Source: Candidatus Sphingomonas phytovorans
GTDB lineage: Bacteria; Pseudomonadota; Alphaproteobacteria; Sphingomonadales; Sphingomonadaceae
Direction: 5' to 3'
NCBI GenBank assembly: GCA_029202385.1
Contig: CP119314.1
Coordinates: 684,501 to 748,500 of the forward strand
Length of the DNA stretch: 64,000 nt
In this document: positions 8,995 through 16,977 of the stretch, one piece after another
Layout: each line of letters starts with the position of its first letter
Position numbering within the stretch: the stretch's first letter is position 1
Translations under genes and position numbers: made by a program
The notes under the pieces: model-generated
Database searches by the model: none
The model's input: only the letters and a program-made list of their open reading frames with translations
Told to the model about the DNA's origin: nothing

Positions 8995-9740
8995 TCCTCT
9001 ATCTCGCGATCCTGGCGATCCAGGTGATGCTGGTCATCGATGTGATCCGCAACGGGCGCAACCAGTTGTGGATCATGGCGCTGATGTTCCTGCCGGGGCC
9101 CAGCACGATCGCCTATCTGGTGATCGAGGTCTATCCGCGGCTGCGCGGTAACCGGCATGTGCGCACCGCGCGGGCGAAAGCGGTCGCGGCGATCGATCCG
9201 GAGCGGGAGGTGCGGGCCGCGCGCGACGCGCTGGATCTGGCCGATACCGCCGCCAACCGCATCAGGCTGGCCGACGCGCTGACCGGGCTCGGGCGCCATG
9301 GCCAGGCGCTGCCGCTGCTGCGCGAGGCAATCGAGCGCGGACCAGCGGATATGCGGACAGGCGAGAAGCTGGCGCGGGCGCTATTCGAGACGGGCGACGC
9401 GGCGGAGGCACTGGCGACGCTGGACAGCAACGATCCGGCGAGCGCCCAGAGCGATCGCGACCGGCAGGGCCTGCTTCGCGCGCGTATCCTGGAAGCGCTC
9501 GGGCGCAAGGAGGAGGCGATGGCGCTCTACGCCGATCTCGTCACACGCCTGCCCGGCGAGGAGGGGCGGTGCCGCTATGCCGCGCTCCTGCTCGACCAGG
9601 GGTGGGACAAGAAGGCGCGCACCGTGCTTGAGGAGGTGGAGGCACGGATGAAGCGGCTCGACCGGCAGCAGCGTGCGGCAGAGGCCGACATGTATCGCTG
9701 GGCGATCGACCGGCTGGGCGAGTTGCGCGCCGCACGTTGA
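8991..9740 (+). CDS. Membrane-anchored TPR-repeat protein
   Basis: 249 residues. Two N-terminal hydrophobic helices (MILYLAILAIQVMLVIDVI and LWIMALMFLPGPSTIAYLVI) resemble the PLDc_N-type membrane segment. They are followed by a cytoplasmic alpha-helical domain of tetratricopeptide-like repeats from about residue 75 to the end (GRHGQALPLLREAIERGP and GRKEEAMALYADLVTRLP). TPRs bind protein partners. The ATG overlaps the stop of the AmpG-like permease (ATGA), so translation is likely coupled. It has no enzymatic motif. It ends 7 bp from a convergent gene. Confidence 0.8.
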   Translation: MILYLAILAIQVMLVIDVIRNGRNQLWIMALMFLPGPSTIAYLVIEVYPRLRGNRHVRTARAKAVAAIDPEREVRAARDALDLADTAANRIRLADALTGLGRHGQALPLLREAIERGPADMRTGEKLARALFETGDAAEALATLDSNDPASAQSDRDRQGLLRARILEALGRKEEAMALYADLVTRLPGEEGRCRYAALLLDQGWDKKARTVLEEVEARMKRLDRQQRAAEADMYRWAIDRLGELRAAR

Positions 9741-9747
9741 ACTGAGC

Positions 9748-10182
9748 TCATACGGAGATCGGGCGCCCCGCATCGACAAAGGCGGCGGCAAGGGCGGTAG
9801 CGCTGGCGAGAACGCCGTCGATGCGGCGGATGCCGAGCAGGTCGGCGAGCAGCAATCGGGCTATCTCCGGAGCGGTCTCGGCGCGGGCGAGCACGGTCAA
9901 CACTGCGCTTTCCGCCGCGGTCATGCGCATGCAGCAGCAGGGCGCGATCGAGATATGTCCGTTCGCACTGGTCGCGAGATCGGCCATCAGCGCACGCATC
10001 AGGATGAGCGGACGGCGAAACCCCTCTCCGAAGCCGTTGAGCATGGCATGCGCCGCATGAGCGTCTGCCAGGCCGTGCGCGCCGATCCGCCGGATCGCGA
10101 ACAGCGCCAGCCGCCCGTTGGGGCAAAGCGGCATGGTATGCGGCAACATCTGCGCGGGGGCGGGGGCTGGGGTGACCGTCAT
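9748..10182 (-). CDS. Conserved sphingomonad protein, DUF6628-like
   Basis: 144 residues from the ATG at 10182 (MTVTPAPAPAQMLPHTMP); the open frame continues to 10296 but the extension overlaps folC. Conserved-looking blocks are NGRLALFAIRRIGAHGLAD, FGEGFRRPLILMRALMAD and the unusual IAPCCCMRMT with three consecutive cysteines. I recall this family as DUF6628 of sphingomonads; its function is unknown. No signal peptide or membrane helix is clear. A Fur-like palindrome lies 44 bp upstream, so iron control is possible, and the CCC motif could bind metal. Both of those are inference. Confidence 0.72.
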   Translation of the reverse strand: MTVTPAPAPAQMLPHTMPLCPNGRLALFAIRRIGAHGLADAHAAHAMLNGFGEGFRRPLILMRALMADLATSANGHISIAPCCCMRMTAAESAVLTVLARAETAPEIARLLLADLLGIRRIDGVLASATALAAAFVDAGRPISV

Positions 10183-10225
10183 GATACGCGACTCCGTCTG
10201 CTGGAAGTGCAGGGTCGCTTTTAGG

Positions 10226-10248
10226 TTATTGCAAGTCAATAGCAATAA
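10226..10248 (-). promoter_or_regulatory. Fur-like palindrome
   Basis: TTATTGC-N9-GCAATAA is a perfect 7-bp inverted repeat with a 9-nt centre. The inner TTGC-N9-GCAA spacing equals that of the much stronger Fur box at 36939-36957. It sits in the 70-bp gap between folC and the DUF6628-like gene and overlaps a possible -35 hexamer (TTGACT on the minus strand). The centre departs from the Fur consensus, so the regulator is not certain. Confidence 0.4.
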
Positions 10249-10252
10249 GAAG

Positions 10253-11590
10253 TCAGTCTGGCGCTTCATCGTTTGCGGCGAGCACTTCACCCGCAAGATA
10301 GAGCGAGCCGAGGATCAGGATGATCGGCGGCTCGGCCGGATCGGCTGCGGCGGTAATGTCAGCGAGGGCTGACGGCACGTCGGTCGCGGTGTTAGCGGCG
10401 ATGTGTAGACCGCGCGCGATCGCAACCAGAGCCTCGGGGCTGTGATGCTCGTGGCTGGGTACCGGAACCGCATGCAGGGTAGTGGCAAGATCGGCGAAGG
10501 GGGCGAGCAGCCCGGCGGGATCCTTGTTGGACAACATGCCCAGGATAAGGTGCACCTCGCTTCGGCCGGTGCCGGGAAAGGCGATCTGGCGCAGCGTCGC
10601 GGCGACCGTCGCGGCGGCGGCGGGGTTGTGGCCGCCGTCAAGCCACAGCTCGCTCCCGGCCGGCAACAGGCCGGCGAGCGGGCCCTTGCCCAGCCGCTGC
10701 ATGCGGGCCGGCCAGCGGGCTGTTCCGGCGGCCGTGCGCAATGCCTCTGGCGGGATGGCCAGCCGGTCCTGATGGCGGAGCATCGCGATGGCGAGGGCGA
10801 GATTCTCCGGCTGGTGCGGGCCGGCAAGGTTGGGCAGGGGAGTCTCGATACGGCCGGCAGCGTCCCGATAGACGAGCTTGCTGTCGTCGGCGGAGAAGAA
10901 CCAGGTGTCCCCGGCAGCGGATATGCGCGCCCGCGCGGCGCGCGCCACCGTCTCTACACGATCCGCGACGGACGCGGGGTAGCGCATGGTGACGAGGGGG
11001 ATGCCCTGCTTCGCGATGCCGGCCTTCTCGCCGGCGATCTCCTCGGCGGTATCACCGAGGAAGCTCTGATGATCGACGCCAAGTTGGGCGATGCCGGTGA
11101 CGAGTGGGCGGGCAATGACGTTGGTCGCGTCGAGTCGGCCGCCCAAGCCGACCTCGACAATGCAGGCGTCGGCGGGGGTACGGGAGAAGGCCAGGAAGGC
11201 GGCTGCGGTAGTGACTTCGAAGAAGCTTGCGCCGATATCGCCTGCGATATCGAGTACTTCCCCGAGCAGGGCAGCGAGGGCGTCGTTATCGATCAGGCTG
11301 CCGGCGATGCGGATTCGCTCGTTGAAGCGGACGAGATGCGGGCTGGTATAGACATGCGCGGTGAGGCCGGCAGCCTCGATCGCGGAGCGGAGAAAGGCGC
11401 AGGTCGAGCCTTTGCCGTTGGTACCGGCGACATGGAGGACCGGCGGCAGGTTGTCCTGTGGGTTGCCGAGACGGGCAAGCAGCGCCGTGATGCGCTCGAG
11501 GCCGAGGATGTCGGCACCGGGGGAGAGCGACCAGAGGCGGTCGAGCTGGTGCTGGACGGCGGGTGAGGCAGAGGTGGCGAAGTCGGGCAT
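10253..11590 (-). CDS. folC: Bifunctional dihydrofolate synthase/folylpolyglutamate synthase
   Basis: A 445-residue cytoplasmic Mur-ligase-superfamily enzyme. It attaches glutamate to dihydropteroate and then extends the polyglutamate chain of folates using ATP. The P-loop is VLHVAGTNGKGSTC, followed by YTSPHLVRFNERIRI and the conserved VEVGLGGRLDATN. The C-terminal ligase domain contains ELWLDGGHNPAAAA. Length and domain order are standard. It is the last gene of the trpF-trpB-trpA-accD-folC run, the order found in many alphaproteobacteria, and is separated from accD by a dispersed inverted repeat. Confidence 0.95.
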   Translation of the reverse strand: MPDFATSASPAVQHQLDRLWSLSPGADILGLERITALLARLGNPQDNLPPVLHVAGTNGKGSTCAFLRSAIEAAGLTAHVYTSPHLVRFNERIRIAGSLIDNDALAALLGEVLDIAGDIGASFFEVTTAAAFLAFSRTPADACIVEVGLGGRLDATNVIARPLVTGIAQLGVDHQSFLGDTAEEIAGEKAGIAKQGIPLVTMRYPASVADRVETVARAARARISAAGDTWFFSADDSKLVYRDAAGRIETPLPNLAGPHQPENLALAIAMLRHQDRLAIPPEALRTAAGTARWPARMQRLGKGPLAGLLPAGSELWLDGGHNPAAAATVAATLRQIAFPGTGRSEVHLILGMLSNKDPAGLLAPFADLATTLHAVPVPSHEHHSPEALVAIARGLHIAANTATDVPSALADITAAADPAEPPIILILGSLYLAGEVLAANDEAPD

Positions 11591-11630
11591 CAGGCATGCA
11601 CCTTCGTGAGGGGGATGCCACTCCCCCTTC

Positions 11631-11690
11631 GTGTCAAGCGAAGTCGAGACACTTGGCGCTCCATCAGGGTTTCTCGACGACGCTCGAAAC
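11631..11690. repeat. Dispersed inverted repeat (two 22-bp arms)
   Basis: A left arm at 11631-11652 (beginning GTGTCAAGCGAAGTCGAGAC) and a right arm at 11669-11690 (beginning GTTTCTCGACGACGCTCGAA) are imperfect inverted copies, about 17 of 22 bases. They flank a 16-nt spacer, and each arm also folds on itself. The composition matches a short element I associate with intergenic regions of Sphingomonas genomes. It sits between accD and folC inside the putative operon, where it could modulate or terminate read-through. Confidence 0.6.
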
Positions 11691-11715
11691 GAACGGGTTT
11701 CTTTCCTTCTCGATC

Positions 11716-12570
11716 TTACGCGGCCTTCTTGGCGGACAGATAGTCGATCACGCTCGCAAGCGTCGTGCGGAGGTCGCGGCGGTGCTTCACCATGTCGAGC
11801 ATACCATGTTCCAGCAGATATTCTGCGCGCTGGAAGCCCTCGGGCAGCTTTTCGCGGATGGTCTGCTCGATCACGCGTTGGCCGGCAAAGCCGATCAGGG
11901 CGCCGGGCTCGGCGATCTGGACGTCGCCGAGCATCGCATAGCTAGCCGTGACGCCGCCGGTCGTCGGATCGGTCAGCACGACGATATAGGGCAAGCCCGC
12001 ATCGTGCAGCATCTGGATCGCCACGGTGGCGCGCGGCATCTGCATCAGGCTGAGAATGCCCTCCTGCATCCGTGCGCCGCCGGCTGCGGTGAAGATGACG
12101 TACGGGCAATTGTCCTCGATCGCGTTCTCGACGCCGCGCACGAACGCCTCGCCGACCGCCAGGCCCATCGATCCGCCCATGAAGGCGAAATCCTGCACGC
12201 CGACCACGGCGCGATGTCCTTTGATCGTGCCGCGGGCGTTGATCAGCGCATCGCCTTCCGACGTCGCGGCGCGGGCGGCCTTGATTCGGTCGACATAACG
12301 CTTGGTATCGCGGAACTTGAGCGGATCGTCCTGCACCTTGGGGAGCGGGATGATGGTGTAGCTGCCGGCATCGAAGACATATTTGAAGCGCAGGACCGGG
12401 CCGATGCGATCATGATGCTGGCAGTTCGGGCAGACATGAAGATTGTCCTCCAGTTCCTTCACGAACACCATCTGCCCGCATCCCTTGCACTTGTGCCAAA
12501 GGTTGTCGGGCGAATCCTTCTTGGGGACGACGAACGACAGCGCGTTCCTGACGCTGGTGAGCCAGCTCAT
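11716..12570 (-). CDS. accD: Acetyl-CoA carboxylase carboxyltransferase subunit beta
   Basis: 284 residues. With AccA it forms the carboxyltransferase that moves CO2 from carboxybiotin to acetyl-CoA, the committed step of fatty acid synthesis. The N-terminal zinc ribbon is CKGCGQ...CPNCQHH (residues about 27-50). The crotonase-like core has [36 protein letters not shown] and [19 protein letters not shown]. The start codon overlaps the trpA stop by 4 bp (ATGA), so the two are translationally coupled. Confidence 0.96.
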   Translation of the reverse strand: MSWLTSVRNALSFVVPKKDSPDNLWHKCKGCGQMVFVKELEDNLHVCPNCQHHDRIGPVLRFKYVFDAGSYTIIPLPKVQDDPLKFRDTKRYVDRIKAARAATSEGDALINARGTIKGHRAVVGVQDFAFMGGSMGLAVGEAFVRGVENAIEDNCPYVIFTAAGGARMQEGILSLMQMPRATVAIQMLHDAGLPYIVVLTDPTTGGVTASYAMLGDVQIAEPGALIGFAGQRVIEQTIREKLPEGFQRAEYLLEHGMLDMVKHRRDLRTTLASVIDYLSAKKAA

Positions 12571-13379
12571 ACTGTTTCCTTTCGGGCCGCGGCGATCGCC
12601 GTGGACAGGGAACGGATATAGGCCTCGACCGGCGCGCTTGCACCTTCGGCGTGCTGGCCGACCAACTCGACGATCGCCGAGCCGACCACGACGCCGTCGG
12701 CGACACGGGCGATCGCGGCGGCCTGGTCGGGCGTACGGACACCGAAGCCCACCGCGACGGGAATGTCGGTGGCAGCCTTGAGGCGAGCGACGGCATCCTC
12801 GATGGAAGCCTGCGCCGCCTGTTGCAGGCCGGTGATGCCGGCGACGGAGACATAGTAGAGGAAGCCGCTGGCGTTATCGAGCACGGTCGGCAGGCGCGCA
12901 ACGTCAGTGGTTGGCGTGGCGAGACGAATCAGGTCGATACCGGCGGCGCGCAGGTTCGGGCCGAGTTCGTCATCCTCCTCGGGTGGCAGATCGACGCAGA
13001 TCACGCCATCGACACCAGCATCGCGCGCGGCACTGGCGAACCAGTCGGCGCCGCGGCGGAGCATCGGGTTGGCATAGCCCATCAGCACGACCGGCACACC
13101 GGGATGGCGCTCGCGGAAAGCCCTGGCGATGGCGAGGATATCGGCGGTGGTGGTGCCGGCGGCGAGGCTGCGGAGGTTCGCTGCCTGGATCGCGGGACCG
13201 TCGGCCATCGGATCGGTAAAGGGCATGCCCAGCTCGATCACGTCAGTCCCGCCCGCGACCAGGGCATCGAGGATCGCGCCGGTGGCCCAGGGCGCCGGAT
13301 CGCCGGCGGTGATAAAGGTGACGAGCGCGGCGCGATGCTGTTCGCGGGCGTGGTCGAAGGCGGCGGAGAGACGGGTCAT
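12567..13379 (-). CDS. trpA: Tryptophan synthase alpha subunit
   Basis: A 270-residue TIM barrel that cleaves indole-3-glycerol phosphate to indole and glyceraldehyde 3-phosphate. The catalytic Glu and Asp are in [19 protein letters not shown]. The GYANPML and GVRTPDQA segments and [11 protein letters not shown] (phosphate binding) are also typical. The start at 13379 overlaps the trpB stop (ATGA), matching the partnership of the two subunits, which channel indole directly. The in-frame extension to 13619 lies inside trpB and is not used. Confidence 0.96.
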   Translation of the reverse strand: MTRLSAAFDHAREQHRAALVTFITAGDPAPWATGAILDALVAGGTDVIELGMPFTDPMADGPAIQAANLRSLAAGTTTADILAIARAFRERHPGVPVVLMGYANPMLRRGADWFASAARDAGVDGVICVDLPPEEDDELGPNLRAAGIDLIRLATPTTDVARLPTVLDNASGFLYYVSVAGITGLQQAAQASIEDAVARLKAATDIPVAVGFGVRTPDQAAAIARVADGVVVGSAIVELVGQHAEGASAPVEAYIRSLSTAIAAARKETV

Positions 13380-14605
13380 ATCTCTACCCCCAGCGCTTCG
13401 GCGACGGTGAAGATGTCCTTGTCGCCCCGGCCGCACAGGTTGCACAGGATGATCTGGTCGCGGTCCATCTCGCGCGCCACCCGGGCGACGGCGGCGATGG
13501 CATGGCTCGGCTCGAGCGCTGGGATGATGCCTTCGGTGCGGCAGAGCAGCTGAAAGGCGTCGAGCGCTTCGGTGTCCGTTGCGCTGGTATATTGGACGCG
13601 GCCGATCGAGTGGAGCCATGAATGCTCCGGGCCGATGCCGGGATAGTCGAGCCCGGCCGAGATCGAATGCGCCTCCGCGATCTGGCCGTCCTCGTCCTGC
13701 AGCAGGTAGGTCTTGTTGCCGTGAAGCACGCCGGGCGATCCGCCGGCGAGGCTGGCCGCATGCTGCTTGTCCAGACCGTGGCCGGCTGCTTCGACGCCGA
13801 GCATGGCGACATCGGCGTCGTCCAGGAACGGATGGAACAGGCCGATCGCGTTCGATCCGCCGCCGATCGCCGCGACCAGCAGGTCGGGCAGGCGGTCGAT
13901 GCGGCTCAACATCTGGGCGCGGGCTTCCTTGCCGATCACGCTCTGGAAATCGCGGACCAGTTCAGGATAGGGGTGCGGGCCGGCGGCGGTGCCGATGATG
14001 TAGAAGGTGTCATGGACGTTCGCGACCCAGTCGCGCAGGCCTTCGTTCATCGCATCTTTCAGCGTCATCGCGCCCGAGGTGACGGGACGGACCTCGGCGC
14101 CGAGCAGCTTCATGCGGAACACGTTGGGTTGCTGCCGCTCGATATCGCGCGCGCCCATATAGATGACGCAGGGCAGGCCGAAGCGCGCGCAGACGGTCGC
14201 GGTGGCGACGCCGTGCTGGCCGGCGCCCGTTTCCGCGATGATCCGCGTCTTCCCCATGCGCATCGCAAGCAGGATCTGGCCGATGCAATTGTTGATCTTG
14301 TGCGCGCCGGTGTGGTTCAGTTCGTCGCGCTTGAACCAGACCTGCGCACCTTTGCCCTCGGGGGCTGACTCGCGAAGCGCCTCGGTCAGCCGCTCAGCAT
14401 AATAAAGCGGGCTGGGGCGGCCGACATAATGTTCGAGCAGATCCTCGAACTCGGCGGTGAAGGCGGGATCGGCCTTGGCGGCGCGATAGGCCTCATCAAG
14501 CTCGAGGATCAGCGGCATCAGCGTCTCGGCGACGTAGCGGCCGCCGAATTCGCCGAAATGCCCGCGATCGTCGGGCTGGGCGCGGAAGGAATTGGGCACG
14601 TTCAT
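13376..14605 (-). CDS. trpB: Tryptophan synthase beta subunit
   Basis: A 409-residue PLP enzyme that condenses indole with serine to give tryptophan. The PLP-binding lysine is in [14 protein letters not shown], the phosphate-binding glycine loop is [15 protein letters not shown], and [14 protein letters not shown] is the conserved active-site loop with the catalytic Glu. The N-terminus [17 protein letters not shown] is characteristic of the TrpB1 class that pairs with TrpA. It is followed by trpA with a 4-bp overlap and preceded by trpF. Confidence 0.97.
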   Translation of the reverse strand: MNVPNSFRAQPDDRGHFGEFGGRYVAETLMPLILELDEAYRAAKADPAFTAEFEDLLEHYVGRPSPLYYAERLTEALRESAPEGKGAQVWFKRDELNHTGAHKINNCIGQILLAMRMGKTRIIAETGAGQHGVATATVCARFGLPCVIYMGARDIERQQPNVFRMKLLGAEVRPVTSGAMTLKDAMNEGLRDWVANVHDTFYIIGTAAGPHPYPELVRDFQSVIGKEARAQMLSRIDRLPDLLVAAIGGGSNAIGLFHPFLDDADVAMLGVEAAGHGLDKQHAASLAGGSPGVLHGNKTYLLQDEDGQIAEAHSISAGLDYPGIGPEHSWLHSIGRVQYTSATDTEALDAFQLLCRTEGIIPALEPSHAIAAVARVAREMDRDQIILCNLCGRGDKDIFTVAEALGVEI

Positions 14606-14677
14606 GGTGCGGGCGCTTTAGCACCTCGTGAGAAGGTGTCGAGTTGCCTAAAACTGTTCCGCGAAGAAGCGCGAATT

Positions 14678-15316
14678 CTACAGCGCTTTCACCGTGTCGA
14701 GGAAGGTCGTGATCTTCGTCACGTCCTTGATGCCCGGGGCCGATTCCACGCCCGAAGATACATCCACCATCCGCGCGCCGGTGATCGTCACCGCCTCGGC
14801 GACATTGAGCGGATCGAGCCCCCCCGACAGCGCCCAGGGGAGAGGGTGGCGGAAGCCCTGGAGCAGGCTCCAGTCGAAGCGCACGCCCATGCCGCCGGGC
14901 AGGGTCGCACCCGGTGGTGTCTTGGCGTCGTATAGGATTCGATCAGTGGCACCGTTGAAGGTCTCGGCCATGGTAAGGTCGGCGCGGGTCTTCACCGCCA
15001 CGGCTGCCCACACATCGAGGCCGGTGCGTGCCCTGATCGTGGCAGCGCGGGCCGGGCTGGTATTGTGGAGCTGGAGCGTCTGGAGCTCGCCTGCACCGAT
15101 CGAGGCTTCGAGCAGGGCATCGTCGGGATCGACAAACACGCCGACACGGATGACCCGGCCGGGCACTCGGGCAGCGAGTTGCGCGGCACGCTCGCGGCTC
15201 AGGCTGCGCGGGGAGGGTGGGAAGAAGACAAAGCCGACATGGCTCGCCCCGCCCCGGATCGCGGCGTCGAGGGTTTCAGGCGTCGAAAGGCCACAGATCT
15301 TCGCGGTGACGGACAT
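14678..15316 (-). CDS. trpF: Phosphoribosylanthranilate isomerase
   Basis: A 212-residue TIM-barrel enzyme performing the Amadori rearrangement in tryptophan synthesis. The catalytic cysteine is in the opening KICGLSTPETLDAAI and the general-acid Asp in the C-terminal third. GASHVGFVFFPPSPR and LSGGLDPLNVAEA (phosphate site) are family signatures. It lies 72 bp upstream of trpB and 16 bp downstream of a GNAT gene; all are co-oriented. trpC and trpD are not in the window. Confidence 0.95.
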   Translation of the reverse strand: MSVTAKICGLSTPETLDAAIRGGASHVGFVFFPPSPRSLSRERAAQLAARVPGRVIRVGVFVDPDDALLEASIGAGELQTLQLHNTSPARAATIRARTGLDVWAAVAVKTRADLTMAETFNGATDRILYDAKTPPGATLPGGMGVRFDWSLLQGFRHPLPWALSGGLDPLNVAEAVTITGARMVDVSSGVESAPGIKDVTKITTFLDTVKAL

Positions 15317-15332
15317 GGCGCCGCCATAGGCG

Positions 15333-15842
15333 TCAGGCGAGGGGCTTGACCAGTACCGTCATGTAGAATGGCGGTATGACGGCGACCGGGAAGTCCCGCC
15401 GTTCCCCTGTGCGGACATAGCCACGGCGCTCGTAATAGGCGATCAGCTCGACCCGGTTCTCAATGACGGTCATTTCCATCGCCGACGTACCGAACGTGCC
15501 GCGCGCGAAGGTCTCCGCCGCATCGATCAGGCGCTTGCCGAGGCCTGCCGTCTGCAGGGTGGGTTCGATGCACAACAGGCCGAGATAGGTGAGGCCGTCA
15601 CCGCGATCGGTGACCTGGACACAACCGATCGGCGTATCGCCGTTCAGGGCGACCAGCAGTCGTTCGGCGGGATTCGCCAGCGATGCTTCGAGCGTTGCGA
15701 TGTCGGTACGCGTTCCGTCGAGCAGGTCAGCCTCATGGGTCCAGCCGGCGCGGGCTGAATCGCCACGATAGGCCCGCTCGATCACAGGATGCAGGCGCGG
15801 CAGATCGTCTCCGGCAGCGAGGCGGATCGTCACGTCGGACAT
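15333..15842 (-). CDS. GNAT family N-acetyltransferase
   Basis: 169 residues with a single GNAT fold. The acetyl-CoA-binding motif A is TYLGLLCIEPTLQTAGLGKRLIDAAE, read as beta4-alpha3 with the QTAGLGKRL loop. The C-terminal motif ELIAYYERRGYVRTGER is typical of the family. The acceptor is unknown. It is inserted between pyrF (6 bp away) and trpF (16 bp away), so it is co-transcribed with pyrimidine and tryptophan genes, but nothing in its sequence ties it to either pathway. Confidence 0.88.
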   Translation of the reverse strand: MSDVTIRLAAGDDLPRLHPVIERAYRGDSARAGWTHEADLLDGTRTDIATLEASLANPAERLLVALNGDTPIGCVQVTDRGDGLTYLGLLCIEPTLQTAGLGKRLIDAAETFARGTFGTSAMEMTVIENRVELIAYYERRGYVRTGERRDFPVAVIPPFYMTVLVKPLA

Positions 15843-15848
15843 CGTGGG

Positions 15849-16523
15849 TTACAGCGTCGCGCCGATTTCGCGGGCGGCCGTATCGGGGTCCTCGGCCTGG
15901 GTGATCGGACGGCCCACCACCAGGATGGAGGCACCGGAGTCGAGGGCCTGACGCGGCGTGACCACGCGCTTCTGGTCGCCGACCGCGCCATTGGCGGGGC
16001 GCACGCCGGGAACGACGAAGAAGCCCTTGGGCCAGAGCGCCTTGGCGGCTGCTACCTCGGCACCGGAGCAGACGACGCCGTCGACGCCTGCCTTCATCGC
16101 CAGCTCGGTCAGGCGAAGCACCTGATCGTGCGGATCATCCGGGCAGCCGATCGAGGCGAGATCGCGCGCGTCGAGGCTGGTAAGCGTAGTGACCGCAACG
16201 ACCTTGGTGCCGGTCGGTGCGGCTGCCTTGGCGTCTTCAAGCATCGAGCGCCCGCCGGCGGCGTGCACCGTCAGGATAGCCGGTTCGAGTGGACGTAGCG
16301 CCATGATCGCCTTGGCGACGGTGTTGGGGATGTCGTGGAACTTCAGGTCGAGAAAGATCGGCAAGCCGAGTTCCGCCATCTCGCGCACGCCGGCGCGACC
16401 ATTGGCCATGAAGAATTCGAGGCCGAGCTTGATGCCGCCGACATGGTGATGGACTCGCTGCGCGATCGCCTTGGCTTTTTCCAGGTCGGGCGTGTCGAGG
16501 GCGACGAAGATTCGGCTGCTCAT
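15849..16523 (-). CDS. pyrF: Orotidine 5'-phosphate decarboxylase
   Basis: 224 residues. The enzyme decarboxylates OMP to UMP in pyrimidine synthesis. The catalytic D-K-D array is in FLDLKFHDIPNTVAKA. The start MSSRIFVALDTPDLEKA and the phosphate-binding end VVPGVRPANGAVGDQKR plus GASILVVGRPITQAEDP are typical. The ATG at 16523 overlaps the stop of the upstream LapA-domain gene (ATGA). A longer frame to 16784 only reads through that gene. Confidence 0.95.
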   Translation of the reverse strand: MSSRIFVALDTPDLEKAKAIAQRVHHHVGGIKLGLEFFMANGRAGVREMAELGLPIFLDLKFHDIPNTVAKAIMALRPLEPAILTVHAAGGRSMLEDAKAAAPTGTKVVAVTTLTSLDARDLASIGCPDDPHDQVLRLTELAMKAGVDGVVCSGAEVAAAKALWPKGFFVVPGVRPANGAVGDQKRVVTPRQALDSGASILVVGRPITQAEDPDTAAREIGATL

Positions 16524-16876
16524 GCGCCACCCGGCGGAACGGCGGTGGGGATGGCTGCCGGGGCAGGCGCGGGCTGGATTGCCGGCGGCTCGGGCTCGAT
16601 CGGTGTCGCCGCGGTCGGCGCAAGTACGCCGCGCAGATCCGCCAGGGTACGCTCCGACGTGGCAAGTCGGTTGCGCAGCCGCCAGCGGATGGCGTTGTAG
16701 TAGAGCATCGTCGGCACGAGGCCGATCAGGAAGGTGATGAACAGCAGCAGGGGCAGGTTCACCTCGGCGATCAGGCCGCCCCACAGCTTGAGCGGCACCG
16801 TCGTCCAGTTACCCAGGGTGAACACCGCGGCGACGAAGGCGAGCAGGCACCAGAACAGGATCTTCAGGAACTGCAT
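16520..16876 (-). CDS. LapA-domain (DUF1049) inner-membrane protein
   Basis: 118 residues. There are two hydrophobic helices (FLKILFWCLLAFVAAVFTLG and NLPLLLFITFLIGLVPTMLYY) with a short periplasmic loop. A basic helix follows (RWRLRNRLATSERTLADL), then a Pro/Ala-rich tail. This is the layout of LapA/YciS proteins, which in E. coli work with LapB in controlling lipopolysaccharide synthesis through LpxC turnover. No lapB is adjacent. Its stop overlaps the pyrF start, making it the first gene of the pyrF-trp run. Confidence 0.82.
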   Translation of the reverse strand: MQFLKILFWCLLAFVAAVFTLGNWTTVPLKLWGGLIAEVNLPLLLFITFLIGLVPTMLYYNAIRWRLRNRLATSERTLADLRGVLAPTAATPIEPEPPAIQPAPAPAAIPTAVPPGGA

Positions 16877-16977
16877 CGAGCGGTATGGCCTCCGAAACTA
16901 CCCAGACTGGGCATTTCTACGTCCGCGATGGCGCTTTGACCAGCCTAGCAGCCAAGTTCGTCACGCCGGGCTTGGAC

